Source: Pseudomonas sp. LBUM920
GTDB taxonomy: Bacteria; Pseudomonadota; Gammaproteobacteria; Pseudomonadales; Pseudomonadaceae
DNA: 64,000 nt
Direction: 5' to 3'
Assembly: GCF_003852315.1 (NCBI RefSeq)
Contig: NZ_CP027762.1
Coordinates: 5,189,501 to 5,253,500, forward strand
Shown: positions 36,001-43,746 of the stretch, one piece after another
Position numbering within the stretch: the stretch's first letter is position 1
Layout: every line of letters starts with the position of its first letter
Notes under the pieces: generated by a model
Database searches by the model: none
What the model was told of the DNA's origin: nothing
Seen by the model: the letters and a program-made list of their open reading frames with translations, nothing else
Position numbers and translations under genes: made by a program

Positions 36001-38018
36001 TGCGGGTCTACACCAGCACCGGTGAAGACTTGAACATTCGCGGCAGCGGCGCGGGCGGCAGCAGCGATGTGCGCGAGTCCGGCAGCACGGCGGTGGTTGG
36101 CAGCTATGCCGGAGCCCAGGGTGTGAACATCCAAACCAAGGGCGACGCGCGTTATGCAGGCAGCCAGTTCAACGGCGGCCAGGCCGGCGTCAACCTCAAG
36201 GCCGGTGGCGAATTGGCGCTGAACCAGGCCAACGATACCCAGAACAACAGCGATAACAGCCTGCGTGGCAGCGGTTCATTGACCGTGGGCACGGCAACCG
36301 GCAGCAACGGTACGAACATCAACCTCGGTGCCGGTGTGCAACTGGACAACAAGCGCCTGGACGCCCACGACAGTCAGGCGCGCGTCGCGACGCTGCAGGG
36401 CAACGGCCCGGTCCAGCTCAGCAGCGGTGGCGACATGACTTTGCAAGGCACTCAGGTCGGCAGTAGCACCGCGAAGACCGGTGACATCAGCCTCAACGCC
36501 GGCGGCAAGCTGAACCTGCAGGCGGCCACCGCTACTCACGTAAGCAGCACCAGCAACCTGGGCGGCGGCCTGACGCTGGGGGCCGGCAAGACCAGCAGCG
36601 CCGAAAGCAGCGGCACGACTGGCAGCTTGAGCGCCAACTTCAACATCGGCAAAGGCGCGGAAAACGACCAAGGCGTTAGCGTCGGCCAGTTGCACAGCAA
36701 CGGCAACGTGAGCCTCACCAGCGGCGCCGCCACGGCGGATGCCATCCACTTGCAAGGCACCCAGGTGGTGGCTGACAGCGTCAATCTGGAGGCGCAGAAC
36801 GGCGGCATCCTGCAAGAATCGGCGCAATCGACCCAGGCGAATAACACCTGGGGCGTGACCCTGGGCGCAGGCGGCAGCGGCGGCAAAACCACCCTGGCCG
36901 ACGCCGGTGAGCACGACACACCCAAGACCCAGCACGCCATCAATGCGCGGGCCAAGGTCGACGTGGATCGCCTGCAGGGCACCACCCAGCAGAACAGCCT
37001 GATCAAGGCAGATAACGTGATCATCAACAGTGCCGGTGATACGCACCTGGCTGGCGCGCGGATCGAAGCGCAGCACGTCAGTGGCAACGTCGGCGGCGAC
37101 CTCGTTGTCGAGAGCCGCAAGGATCAAGTCAGCAGCACCCAGGTCAACGTCGACGCCAAGCTGGATGCCGAAAAAAACCAGCCCGGCGTGGTCAACAAAC
37201 TGGCCAAGGCCAGCGGCCCGCTCAAGGACAAGGTGCAAGCCAAGGCCGAGGGCGCGTTCGACAAGCACCGTGAAAAGCTCGAAAACGCCGTGGACACAGG
37301 CACCGAGCATCTGGCTTCGGCCAAGGACAGTGTGGTCAACAGCGTCGGCAACGCCAAGGAGCGCCTCGGCGAAAAACTCACCCGCAGCGGCAGCTACGAC
37401 CTGAACCCCAAGCCGCGTGGCGCCTTCGGTACAGGCGTGGACAAAGCCAAGGCTTACCTGGCGGACAAGAAGGAGGCCGTGGGCACTCGGCTGTCCGACC
37501 TCAAGGACAAGGTCTGGCCAAAAACCACTGACAGCTACGCCGTCAGCGGCAAGAACACCACCGGCAGTGCGGTGGCCGATACGGCAGAAGGCGTGCTGTT
37601 TGGCGACAAAAGCGGCAACACGTCCTACACCCCGACATTGAAGCTGGACGTCAGCCATGGGGTGAAAGACAGCGTCACTCAAGCGTCGGGCCTGCGCGGT
37701 ACCCAGGCCGTCAACCTGCAGGTGAGTGGTGAAACTCGCCTCACGGGCGCGCGGATCAGTGCGGACAATGGCAAGGTCGACTTGGGCGGTTCCAAGGTGA
37801 CGGCAACGACGCTGGCTGGCAGCGACTACCGCGCGGATGTGGGGCTGAACCTGTCCAAATCACCGGTCAACCTGGCGTTGGGGGCCAAGGATGAATTGAC
37901 CCAGAAACAGGACGACGCCACGCGTAAGGATCAAGCCTTCAACGTTGGGCCGCTGCGGGTGGGCGGGCACAGTGACAACCAGGTGCTGCAGGCGGGGGTC
38001 GACCAAAGCATCAACTAA
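33063..38018 (+). CDS. TpsA: filamentous-haemagglutinin-like exoprotein, 1651 aa
   Basis: A signal peptide (about 1-33, ending LVLAGG) precedes the TPS secretion domain (about 34-280), with NASAINGAQEIFG and the NPNG motif near 141. A long right-handed beta-helix follows (GGDVSIKGSDLKA, SAGTLTINAGNTLTSQGAQV-type repeats and haemagglutinin repeats). Residues about 1360-1495 break this pattern with Lys/Ala/Glu-rich amphipathic helices (KAEGAFDKHREKLENAVD, VDKAKAYLADKKEAVG). Beta-helix then resumes to the end (VLQAGVDQSIN). I see no Cys, no VENN/pretoxin motif, no toxin tail, and no immunity gene before pstS. A structural adhesin or biofilm factor fits better than a contact-inhibition toxin. Confidence 0.9.
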   Translation: MPTDTHTFHLSPQGKLRWAIASLFLLPQLVLAGGLTVVEGPGGTPQLQNQGGVPIVNIVAPNAGGLSHNQFLDYNVDRQGVVLNNALQAGQSQLAGQLAANPQFQGQAASVILNEVVSRNASAINGAQEIFGRAADYVLANPNGISVNGGSFINTPNANLVVGRPELNDGKLQGLTTRDASGQLTVQGQGLQNDAGSINLIAPRIDSDGRLSARDQLNLTVGRNQVDYASGQVRQVDPASKTQDQRIDARLFGAMQAGRINIISTAEGAGVRVGAVQVEGRDGVKVSSAGDLDISGQVHADSLAATRAGVHSRQGDVDVHSAKDLSLAAADVSGRNVKLDAGRNLTLSTLESRTLQEKREQWNNSNFLFTYETYERTTTDKDSRQHGNSVVAQQNAALSSGANTEIKASTVEAGQALRVDSGADLQLSAATQTHETRDQGNHRKHLWKANWDNSSSEQRSVTSSLKAGKTLALTSQQTLQLQGAELKSAGDIQLAARQVDITSASRTQSSRDNAYSGDLTGGSFFGKNGDGDKGKTLNTGSKVNADGKLIVKADEVRISGSQARGGQQASVISDNGSLVIDGVQDTSHDNSHSNDSKFFGISKDESRKNLKDSTVVASDLRSDSNLTLRSAKDISVSGAKVSAAGELQADAKGDIKVASAENTSHTTTSTHTRGFDGYAKETADGSRQYRAGVNYADQQHTSKTATTKQQASSLSGASLAVTAGGDVSIKGSDLKATAGDASVRGKNVELLATDDSTRNQTDATTTAGGVYYTGGLDRAGSGAQFSHQSSNDTRDETTAHTSRVTSAGTLTINAGNTLTSQGAQVKAGSALQVNAAQVDNQAAHNTQTSTHKQNGWTADVGANVEYKGLTRPIEKAVEGVAQAKFHQPGLLDALEQPNVGLDVEVGHANKARTQQDSTAVVSQFSGGTVQVNVANTLKDQGSQYRASEGGLKIKAGEHFATAAANTHSSSEQGVDAKAGVRVYTSTGEDLNIRGSGAGGSSDVRESGSTAVVGSYAGAQGVNIQTKGDARYAGSQFNGGQAGVNLKAGGELALNQANDTQNNSDNSLRGSGSLTVGTATGSNGTNINLGAGVQLDNKRLDAHDSQARVATLQGNGPVQLSSGGDMTLQGTQVGSSTAKTGDISLNAGGKLNLQAATATHVSSTSNLGGGLTLGAGKTSSAESSGTTGSLSANFNIGKGAENDQGVSVGQLHSNGNVSLTSGAATADAIHLQGTQVVADSVNLEAQNGGILQESAQSTQANNTWGVTLGAGGSGGKTTLADAGEHDTPKTQHAINARAKVDVDRLQGTTQQNSLIKADNVIINSAGDTHLAGARIEAQHVSGNVGGDLVVESRKDQVSSTQVNVDAKLDAEKNQPGVVNKLAKASGPLKDKVQAKAEGAFDKHREKLENAVDTGTEHLASAKDSVVNSVGNAKERLGEKLTRSGSYDLNPKPRGAFGTGVDKAKAYLADKKEAVGTRLSDLKDKVWPKTTDSYAVSGKNTTGSAVADTAEGVLFGDKSGNTSYTPTLKLDVSHGVKDSVTQASGLRGTQAVNLQVSGETRLTGARISADNGKVDLGGSKVTATTLAGSDYRADVGLNLSKSPVNLALGAKDELTQKQDDATRKDQAFNVGPLRVGGHSDNQVLQAGVDQSIN

Positions 38019-38064
38019 GCAGCACGGCGGCGGTGGACGTGGGCAAGCCCGCGTTCATCGCCGC

Positions 38065-38082
38065 AAACATTTCTAAATGTTT
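38065..38082. other. AT-rich palindrome downstream of tpsA
   Basis: AAACATTT-CT-AAATGTTT has perfect 8-base arms; its 2-base loop is too tight for a simple hairpin, so a protein site or cruciform is possible. Confidence 0.45.
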
Positions 38083-38097
38083 CTTCATAAAGCCAAA

Positions 38098-38115
38098 CCG
38101 TCATTAAACAGACAT
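38098..38115 (+). promoter_or_regulatory. Candidate Pho box upstream of pstS
   Basis: CCGTCAT-TAAA-CAGACAT resembles two direct 7-base CTGTCAT repeats with 11-base phase (6 of 7 and 5 of 7 matches). PhoB activation of pstSCAB is well established; the site itself is my inference. Confidence 0.55.
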
Positions 38116-38187
38116 ATCTCAGGAATTAAATCGTCACGTCCTGGACAGGTGGACCTATCCACTTACCCCTTCCCTTGAGGTGTTGTC

Positions 38188-39207
38188 GTGATGTTGCCGA
38201 CTAAAAAAAGTCTGTCTGTTCTGTTCGCCGCCCTGTGCCTGAGCGGCGTGGCCCACGCCACTGACGTTACCGGCGCCGGTTCCAGCTTCGTCTACCCGGT
38301 GCTGTCCAAGTGGTCGCAGGACTACAGCAAGAACTCCAGCAACCGCATCAACTATCAGTCGATCGGCTCCGGCGGCGGTATTGCCCAAATCAAGGCCGCC
38401 ACCGTGGACTTCGGCGCCTCCGACGCCCCGCTGTCCGCCGATGAACTCAAGGCCGGCGGCCTGGGCCAGTTCCCCAGCGTGATCGGCGGCATCGTGCCGG
38501 TGATGAACGTCGAAGGTATTGCGCCGGGCCAGTTGAAGCTCGACGGCGACGTGCTGGCGAAGATCTTTCTCGGTGACATCAAGGCCTGGAACGACCCGGC
38601 CATCGCCGCGCTCAACCCTGGCTTGAACCTGCCGGTGGCAAACATCACCGTGGTGCACCGCTCCGACGGTTCGGGCACCTCTTACAACTTCACCAACTAC
38701 CTGGCCAAAGTCAGTGACAGCTGGAAAACCAAGATCGGTTTCGGCACCACTGTGCCGTGGCCGGTGGGTGTGGGCGGCAAAGGCAACGAAGGCGTTTCGG
38801 CCTACGTGAAGCAGATCAAGAACTCTATCGGCTTTGTGGAATACGCCTACGCGCTGCAGAACAAAATGACCTACACCCAGCTGAAGAATGCGTCGGGCAA
38901 ATTCGTCAAACCTGACGCCAAGGCCTTCCAGGCAGCCGCGGACACCGCCGACTGGGCCAATGCCAAAGACTTCAACCTGATCATGACCAATGCCCCAGGC
39001 GAAGGCGCGTGGCCGATCACGGCGACCACCTGGATCATCATGTACAAGCAGCCCAAGAATGCCGAGCAAAGCCAGGCAGCGTTCAGCTTCTTCAAATGGT
39101 CGCTGGAAAAAGGCCAGCAACAGGCAGCAGCGCTGGACTACGTAGCCCTGCCGGACTCCCTGGTGTCGCGCATCGAAGGTTACTGGAAGTCTGACTTCGC
39201 CAACTGA
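38188..39207 (+). CDS. pstS: Phosphate-binding periplasmic protein
   Basis: This 339-aa high-affinity phosphate receptor has a signal peptide (1-25, ending GVAHAT). The mature start TDVTGAGSSFVYPVLSKW contains the phosphate-binding GSSF loop. HRSDGSGTSYNF near 157 and the closing WPITATTWIIMYK are PstS hallmarks. GTG 38188 has GAGG seven bases upstream; ATG at 38191 is an alternative. First gene of a pstSCAB operon without phoU. Confidence 0.94.
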   Translation: MMLPTKKSLSVLFAALCLSGVAHATDVTGAGSSFVYPVLSKWSQDYSKNSSNRINYQSIGSGGGIAQIKAATVDFGASDAPLSADELKAGGLGQFPSVIGGIVPVMNVEGIAPGQLKLDGDVLAKIFLGDIKAWNDPAIAALNPGLNLPVANITVVHRSDGSGTSYNFTNYLAKVSDSWKTKIGFGTTVPWPVGVGGKGNEGVSAYVKQIKNSIGFVEYAYALQNKMTYTQLKNASGKFVKPDAKAFQAAADTADWANAKDFNLIMTNAPGEGAWPITATTWIIMYKQPKNAEQSQAAFSFFKWSLEKGQQQAAALDYVALPDSLVSRIEGYWKSDFAN

Positions 39208-39262
39208 TTCGCCCTACAACCGCCTTCCTCATTGATTGCGGGAGGCGGTGAGCACATCTGAT

Positions 39263-40258
39263 ATGAACGACACCGTCCACCCGCTGGTTATGACTACTCA
39301 CGCAGGCGAGACCGCGGGCGACCGTCGTGCCACCCGCGATCAACGCCACGACTTGTGGTTCAAACGCTCGATGTTCGGCGCAGCCATGCTGGTGTTGGTG
39401 CTGCTGGGTGCCATTGCGGCCTCGACCCTGTGGGGCGGTGGCCTGGCGTTCAAGACCTTTGGTTGGAGCTTTATCACCAGCACCGAATGGGATGCGGTGA
39501 ACAACCACTTTGGTGCTGTGGTGCCGATTTACGGCACCTTGGTCACCTCGTTTCTGGCCTTGCTGATTGCGGTGCCGGTGAGTTTCGGCATTGCGATTTT
39601 TCTCACCGAAGTCGCGCCACCCTGGCTGAAGATGCCGGTCGCGTCGGCCATTGAACTGCTCGCCGGTATCCCCTCGATCATCTATGGGATGTGGGGCCTG
39701 TTCGTGTTCGGGCCGTTCATGGCCGAACACCTCTCGCCCTTGATCAATGACTACCTGGGTGCCCTGCCCTTTGTTGGCTCGCTGTTCCAGGGCCCGCCGT
39801 TGGGAATTGGCATGCTCACTGCTGGCATCGTGCTGGCGGTGATGATCATGCCGTTTATCACCTCGGTGATGCATGAGGTGTTTCGTAGTGTGCCCACGCC
39901 GTTGAAAGAATCGGCCTACGCGCTTGGCAGCACTACCTGGGAAGTGGTGTGGGACATCGTCTTGCCCTACACCCGTTCGGCCGTCGTAGGCGGGATTTTT
40001 CTCGCCTTGGGCCGCGCCCTTGGCGAGACCATGGCCGTGACCTTCGTACTGGGTAACGCGCAACAGTTTTCCGCGTCCCTGTTGATGCCCAGCAGCTCGA
40101 TTGCCTCGGTCATCGCCAACGAATTCAGCGAAGCCTACACCGACCTGCATCGCTCCGCGCTGATCGCCTTGGGCTTCTTGCTGTTTATCGTGACATTCGT
40201 GGTGCTGGCACTGGCGCGCCTGATGCTGATGCGCCTGTCGCGTAAGGAAGGGTTATGA
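39263..40258 (+). CDS. pstC: Phosphate ABC transporter permease
   Basis: This 332-aa inner-membrane subunit has about six membrane helices and the ABC permease EAA-like loop near ESAYALGSTTWEVVWDIVLPYTRS. It is the short PstC type; some pseudomonads also carry a second, much longer PstC. ATG 39263 lacks a close ribosome-binding site; an in-frame GTG at 39248 sits just behind GGAGG, so the start is uncertain by five codons. It overlaps pstA in ATGA. Confidence 0.9.
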   Translation: MNDTVHPLVMTTHAGETAGDRRATRDQRHDLWFKRSMFGAAMLVLVLLGAIAASTLWGGGLAFKTFGWSFITSTEWDAVNNHFGAVVPIYGTLVTSFLALLIAVPVSFGIAIFLTEVAPPWLKMPVASAIELLAGIPSIIYGMWGLFVFGPFMAEHLSPLINDYLGALPFVGSLFQGPPLGIGMLTAGIVLAVMIMPFITSVMHEVFRSVPTPLKESAYALGSTTWEVVWDIVLPYTRSAVVGGIFLALGRALGETMAVTFVLGNAQQFSASLLMPSSSIASVIANEFSEAYTDLHRSALIALGFLLFIVTFVVLALARLMLMRLSRKEGL

Positions 40259-41127
40259 ACACTCACGAACGCCTGTACCGCAAACGCGCGCTTAAAAACG
40301 CCGTGGCCATGTTCTTCAGTTGCGGCGCCACCGCCTTTGGCTTGCTGTGGCTGGCGTGGATACTGCTGACCACCCTCATCAATGGGTTTCAGGCGCTCAA
40401 CCTGCGCCTGTTTACCCAGATGACTCCGCCACCCGGCACCGAAGGCGGACTGGCCAATGCGTTTTACGGCAGCGCGCTGATGTCCGGCATCGCGCTGTTG
40501 ATCGGCACGCCCATCGGGCTGATGGCGGGAATCTGGCTGGCGGAGTTCGCCCGCCACTCGCGTCTGGGCACCACGGTGCGGTTTATCAACGACATCCTGC
40601 TGTCGGCGCCGTCGATTGTGCTGGGCCTGTTTATCTATACCGGCGTCATCCTGCCGCTGAACCTGCTGACCAACCATCAGGTCGGGTTTTCCGCCATCGC
40701 CGGCGCCCTGGCCCTGGCGTTATTGGTGATCCCGGTAGTGGTGCGCACCACCGATGAAATGCTCCAGCTGCAACCTTCGACCATGCGCGAAGCAGCCTTG
40801 GCATTGGGTGTACCGCAATGGAAGCTGACGCTGCAGATTGTGTTGAGAGCGGCCAAGGCCGGCGTCGTCACCGGCATCCTGCTCGCCCTGGCGCGGATCA
40901 CCGGGGAAACCGCGCCCTTGCTGTTCACCGCCTTCGGCAATCAGTTCTGGAGCAGCAACCTGCTCAAGCCGATTGCCAGCGTACCCGTGGTTATTTTCCA
41001 GTACGCCATGAGCCCGTTCGATGACTGGCACGCGCTCGCCTGGGCGGGTGCACTGGTGCTGACGCTGTTCGTGCTGGTGCTGAGCCTGACATCCCGCCTG
41101 ATTCTTTTACGCAATAGGTCTCACTGA
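40255..41127 (+). CDS. pstA: Phosphate ABC transporter permease
   Basis: This 290-aa partner of PstC has about six membrane helices and the conserved cytoplasmic loop MREAALALGVPQWKLTLQIVLRAA near 180. ATG overlaps the pstC stop by four bases and its own stop shares one base with pstB, so the three are translationally coupled. Confidence 0.93.
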   Translation: MNTHERLYRKRALKNAVAMFFSCGATAFGLLWLAWILLTTLINGFQALNLRLFTQMTPPPGTEGGLANAFYGSALMSGIALLIGTPIGLMAGIWLAEFARHSRLGTTVRFINDILLSAPSIVLGLFIYTGVILPLNLLTNHQVGFSAIAGALALALLVIPVVVRTTDEMLQLQPSTMREAALALGVPQWKLTLQIVLRAAKAGVVTGILLALARITGETAPLLFTAFGNQFWSSNLLKPIASVPVVIFQYAMSPFDDWHALAWAGALVLTLFVLVLSLTSRLILLRNRSH

Positions 41128-41906
41128 TGGACGCCACCGGCATTGCTCACGAAAAAACCAAAATCCAGGTGCGCGGGTTGGAGTTTTTCTACAACAACCA
41201 GCGCTCGCTGAACGCCATCGACATTGATATCCCGGAAAAACGTATCACCGCCATCATCGGCCCTTCAGGCTGCGGCAAATCCACCTTGCTGCGCGTGTTC
41301 AACCGCATCTACTCGATGTACCCCAAGCAGGAAGCCCGTGGCGAAGTGCTGCTCAACGGCGAAAACATCCTCGCTCCCGGCTACTCGATGAATCGCCTGC
41401 GCAGCCACGTGGGCATGGTGTTCCAAAAGCCGGTGCCGTTTCCGATGTCGATCTACGACAACATCGCCTACGCCGTGCGCCACCACGAAAAACTTTCCCG
41501 CCGCGAAATGAACGATCGCGTCGAACAAGCCCTGCGCGGCGGCGCCCTGTGGGATGAGGTGAAAGACAAACTCAACCAGAGCGCACAGAGCCTCTCCGGT
41601 GGCCAGCAACAGCGACTGTGCATCGCACGCACCATCGCGCTGCGCCCGCAAGTGTTGCTGCTGGACGAGCCGACCTCAGCGCTCGACCCCATTTCCACCG
41701 GGCGCATCGAGCAATTGATTACGGAATTGAAGACGCAGTACACGGTGATCATCGTGACCCACAACATGCAGCAGGCCGCACGGGTGTCGGACAACACCGC
41801 GTTCATGTTCATGGGGGAATTGATTGAGTACGGCAAGACCGACCAGATCTTTACCACGCCGAAGATGAAGCAGACTGAGGACTACATTACCGGGCGGTTT
41901 GGCTAA
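41127..41906 (+). CDS. pstB: Phosphate ABC transporter ATPase
   Basis: This 259-aa ATPase energises PstCA. Walker A GPSGCGKSTLL near 48, the signature LSGGQQQRL near 154 and Walker B VLLLDEPTSALD near 175 are intact, with the switch His in VTHNMQQAARVSD. A phoU gene does not follow, so phosphate signalling must use PhoU encoded elsewhere. Confidence 0.95.
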   Translation: MDATGIAHEKTKIQVRGLEFFYNNQRSLNAIDIDIPEKRITAIIGPSGCGKSTLLRVFNRIYSMYPKQEARGEVLLNGENILAPGYSMNRLRSHVGMVFQKPVPFPMSIYDNIAYAVRHHEKLSRREMNDRVEQALRGGALWDEVKDKLNQSAQSLSGGQQQRLCIARTIALRPQVLLLDEPTSALDPISTGRIEQLITELKTQYTVIIVTHNMQQAARVSDNTAFMFMGELIEYGKTDQIFTTPKMKQTEDYITGRFG

Positions 41907-42055
41907 CCGCTCGGCGTGGCAAAGCATTGGGGGCTTGGTGGCAGGCTCAGCCCGAGCGGGCTGGGTTTACCTATTGATCGATGCACAGGCTGCGATAAGT
42001 CTGTATGCCAAGGGCTCGCAGTAGAGCCTGGCGTCGCAAGGCCCAAATCACAGGC

Positions 42056-42101
42056 AAAAAAAAACCCGGAAATCCTCACTTGCGTGGGCCTTCCGGATTT
42101 T
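42056..42101 (-). terminator. Terminator of tRNA-Lys
   Basis: On the minus strand a hairpin built on AATCCGGAA and TTTCCGG is followed by a run of nine T, 16 bases beyond the tRNA 3' end. Confidence 0.75.
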
Positions 42102-42116
42102 CTAAACCGCCAAAAA

Positions 42117-42192
42117 TGGTGGGTCGTGTGGGATTCGAACCTACGACCAATTGGTTAAAAGCCAACTGCTCTACCAACTGAGCTAACGACCC
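42117..42192 (-). tRNA. tRNA-Lys (TTT anticodon)
   Basis: The minus strand reads GGGTCGTTAGCTCAGTTGG, with D-loop and acceptor stem GGGTCGT/ACGACCC. The anticodon loop is CTTTTAA and the T-arm has GGTTCGAATCC. A genomic CCA follows the discriminator A (42117-42119). It lies after queC, as in other Pseudomonas genomes. Confidence 0.97.
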
Positions 42193-42209
42193 GCTGTGTG
42201 GTGGCGCGT

Positions 42210-42237
42210 ATAATACTGATTTCTAAGGATTATTCAA
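42210..42237 (-). promoter_or_regulatory. Sigma-70 promoter of tRNA-Lys
   Basis: On the minus strand TTGAAT (42237-42232) and TATTAT (42215-42210) are 16 bases apart; transcription would start near 42203, about 11 bases before the tRNA 5' end. Confidence 0.65.
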
Positions 42238-42255
42238 CACCTTATTTTAAATAAA

Positions 42256-42933
42256 TCAGAAATAACGCGTGGGGTCAGTAATTCCGGCCGCTTGGAAGCC
42301 TTCTGCGCGCAGTCGGCAGGCGTCGCATTTCCCACATGCACGGCCGTCATCGTCTGCCTGGTAGCAGGAAACAGTCAGCGTGTAATCGACGCCAAGTGCT
42401 ACACCAGTCTTCACAATGTCCGCCTTGGTCATGTTCTGCAGCGGCGCCTGAATATGGAAGCCCTGCCCCTCTACGCCGGCCTTGGTGGCCAGGTTGGCCA
42501 TGCGCTCGAATGACTCGACGTACGCTGGTCGGCAGTCTGGATAGCCGTTGTAGTCCAGCGCGTTGACACCGATGAAGATGTCGCGCGCATTCAATACTTC
42601 AGCCCAACCAAGCGCCAGAGACAGAAATACGGTGTTGCGCGCTGGCACATAGGTCAGCGGAATGCCTTCACTGGGCGCCTCGGGCACGGCAATGCTGCTG
42701 TCGGTGAGCGCGGACCCGCCGATGCCATTGAGGTTGAGACCGATCACCTTATGCTCGACCACGCCCATGTCACGGGCCACGCGCGCGGCGGCGTTCAGCT
42801 CGGCGCGGTGGCGCTGGCCGTAGTCGAAGCTCAGGGTGTAGCAGTTGAAGCCTTGGGCGCGGACCATGGCCACCAGGGTGGCCGAGTCCAGACCGCCGGA
42901 AAGCAGGATGACTGCACGCTTTTGATCAGCCAT
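42256..42933 (-). CDS. queC: 7-cyano-7-deazaguanine synthase
   Basis: This 225-aa ATP-dependent enzyme converts 7-carboxy-7-deazaguanine to preQ0 in queuosine synthesis. The N-terminal PP-loop LLSGGLDSATLVAM binds ATP. Four zinc-ligand Cys lie near the end (SCYQADDDGRACGKCDAC). ATG 42933 is one base beyond the queE stop, so translation is coupled. A few extra in-frame codons upstream lie inside queE and are discarded. Confidence 0.94.
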   Translation of the reverse strand: MADQKRAVILLSGGLDSATLVAMVRAQGFNCYTLSFDYGQRHRAELNAAARVARDMGVVEHKVIGLNLNGIGGSALTDSSIAVPEAPSEGIPLTYVPARNTVFLSLALGWAEVLNARDIFIGVNALDYNGYPDCRPAYVESFERMANLATKAGVEGQGFHIQAPLQNMTKADIVKTGVALGVDYTLTVSCYQADDDGRACGKCDACRLRAEGFQAAGITDPTRYF

Positions 42934-42934
42934 G

Positions 42935-43582
42935 TCAGCGCCCCGGCTCGTCATTCCACAGGTATTTGTGCAGCTGCAACTGCAGGCGCACCGGCAGGTT
43001 GTCCGCCACCACCCAGTCAGCCAGTTCGCGAGCGTTCAGGTCGTGATGGCTGGGAGAGAACAGCACCTCGCCTGCACGACGGTCCAGCCCGTACTGGATC
43101 AGCTTGGAAGCCGCCCAGTCATAATCGTCGCGGGAACAGATCACGAACTTGACCTGGTCATTGGCGGTCAGCAGGTCCATGTTGGCGTACAGATTGCGGT
43201 GCGCTTCTTTGGAGCCAGGGGTCTTGAGGTCGACCACACGGCTGACGCGCGGATCCACGGCCGAGATGTCCAGGGCGCCGCTGGTTTCGAGTGAAACCTC
43301 GTAACCGGCGTCACACAGCCGCTTGAGCAGCGCGATGGCATTGGGCTGGGCCAGGGGTTCGCCGCCCGTCACACAGACGTAGCGCGGCTTGAAACCGGCA
43401 ACCTGCTCGATGATGTTGTCCAGGGTGCGCACGGTGCCGCCGCTGAAGGCGTAGGCGCTGTCACAGTATTGGCAACGCAAGGGGCAGCCGGTCAGCCGTA
43501 CAAATACAGTCGGCAGGCCAGCAGTGCGCGTTTCACCCTGTAACGAGTAAAAAACTTCGGTAATACGTAATGTGTCTTGCAT
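42935..43582 (-). CDS. queE: 7-carboxy-7-deazaguanine synthase
   Basis: This 215-aa radical-SAM enzyme contracts carboxy-tetrahydropterin to 7-carboxy-7-deazaguanine. FYSLQGETRTAG near 10 and CPLRCQYC near 31-38 (the CX3CX2C cluster motif), followed by TGGEPL near 75, are diagnostic. ATG 43582 gives MQDTLRITEVFYS; a GTG at 43591 would add three residues. Confidence 0.93.
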   Translation of the reverse strand: MQDTLRITEVFYSLQGETRTAGLPTVFVRLTGCPLRCQYCDSAYAFSGGTVRTLDNIIEQVAGFKPRYVCVTGGEPLAQPNAIALLKRLCDAGYEVSLETSGALDISAVDPRVSRVVDLKTPGSKEAHRNLYANMDLLTANDQVKFVICSRDDYDWAASKLIQYGLDRRAGEVLFSPSHHDLNARELADWVVADNLPVRLQLQLHKYLWNDEPGR

Positions 43583-43702
43583 AGTCGCCACGGGCGTAAC
43601 AGCTAAACAGGCTGTCCGCCTCCGTCAGGCACTTCAAGGAATTGCGCAAACGCGTAAACCCCAGGAAGCGTGTTTCATAAAAGGGCGTGGATTCTAACGA
43701 AA

Positions 43703-43725
43703 AAACCCGCGCCAGGCGCGGGTTT
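43703..43725 (-). terminator. Terminator after cpoB
   Basis: AAACCCGCG-CCAGG-CGCGGGTTT is a perfect stem with T-runs on both flanks, 22 bases after the cpoB stop; it ends the tol-pal transcript before queE. Confidence 0.9.
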
Positions 43726-43746
43726 CTTCTAAACGGGAAGCATCGC

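Noticed and set aside
33813..36134. 773-aa open frame opposite tpsA
   Set aside because: Shadow of repetitive, GC-rich tpsA; composition is Ala/Val/Gly-rich without start signal.
33063..38187. CdiA/CdiI contact-dependent inhibition locus
   Set aside because: No VENN motif, no distinct toxin tail, and no small immunity gene between tpsA and pstS.
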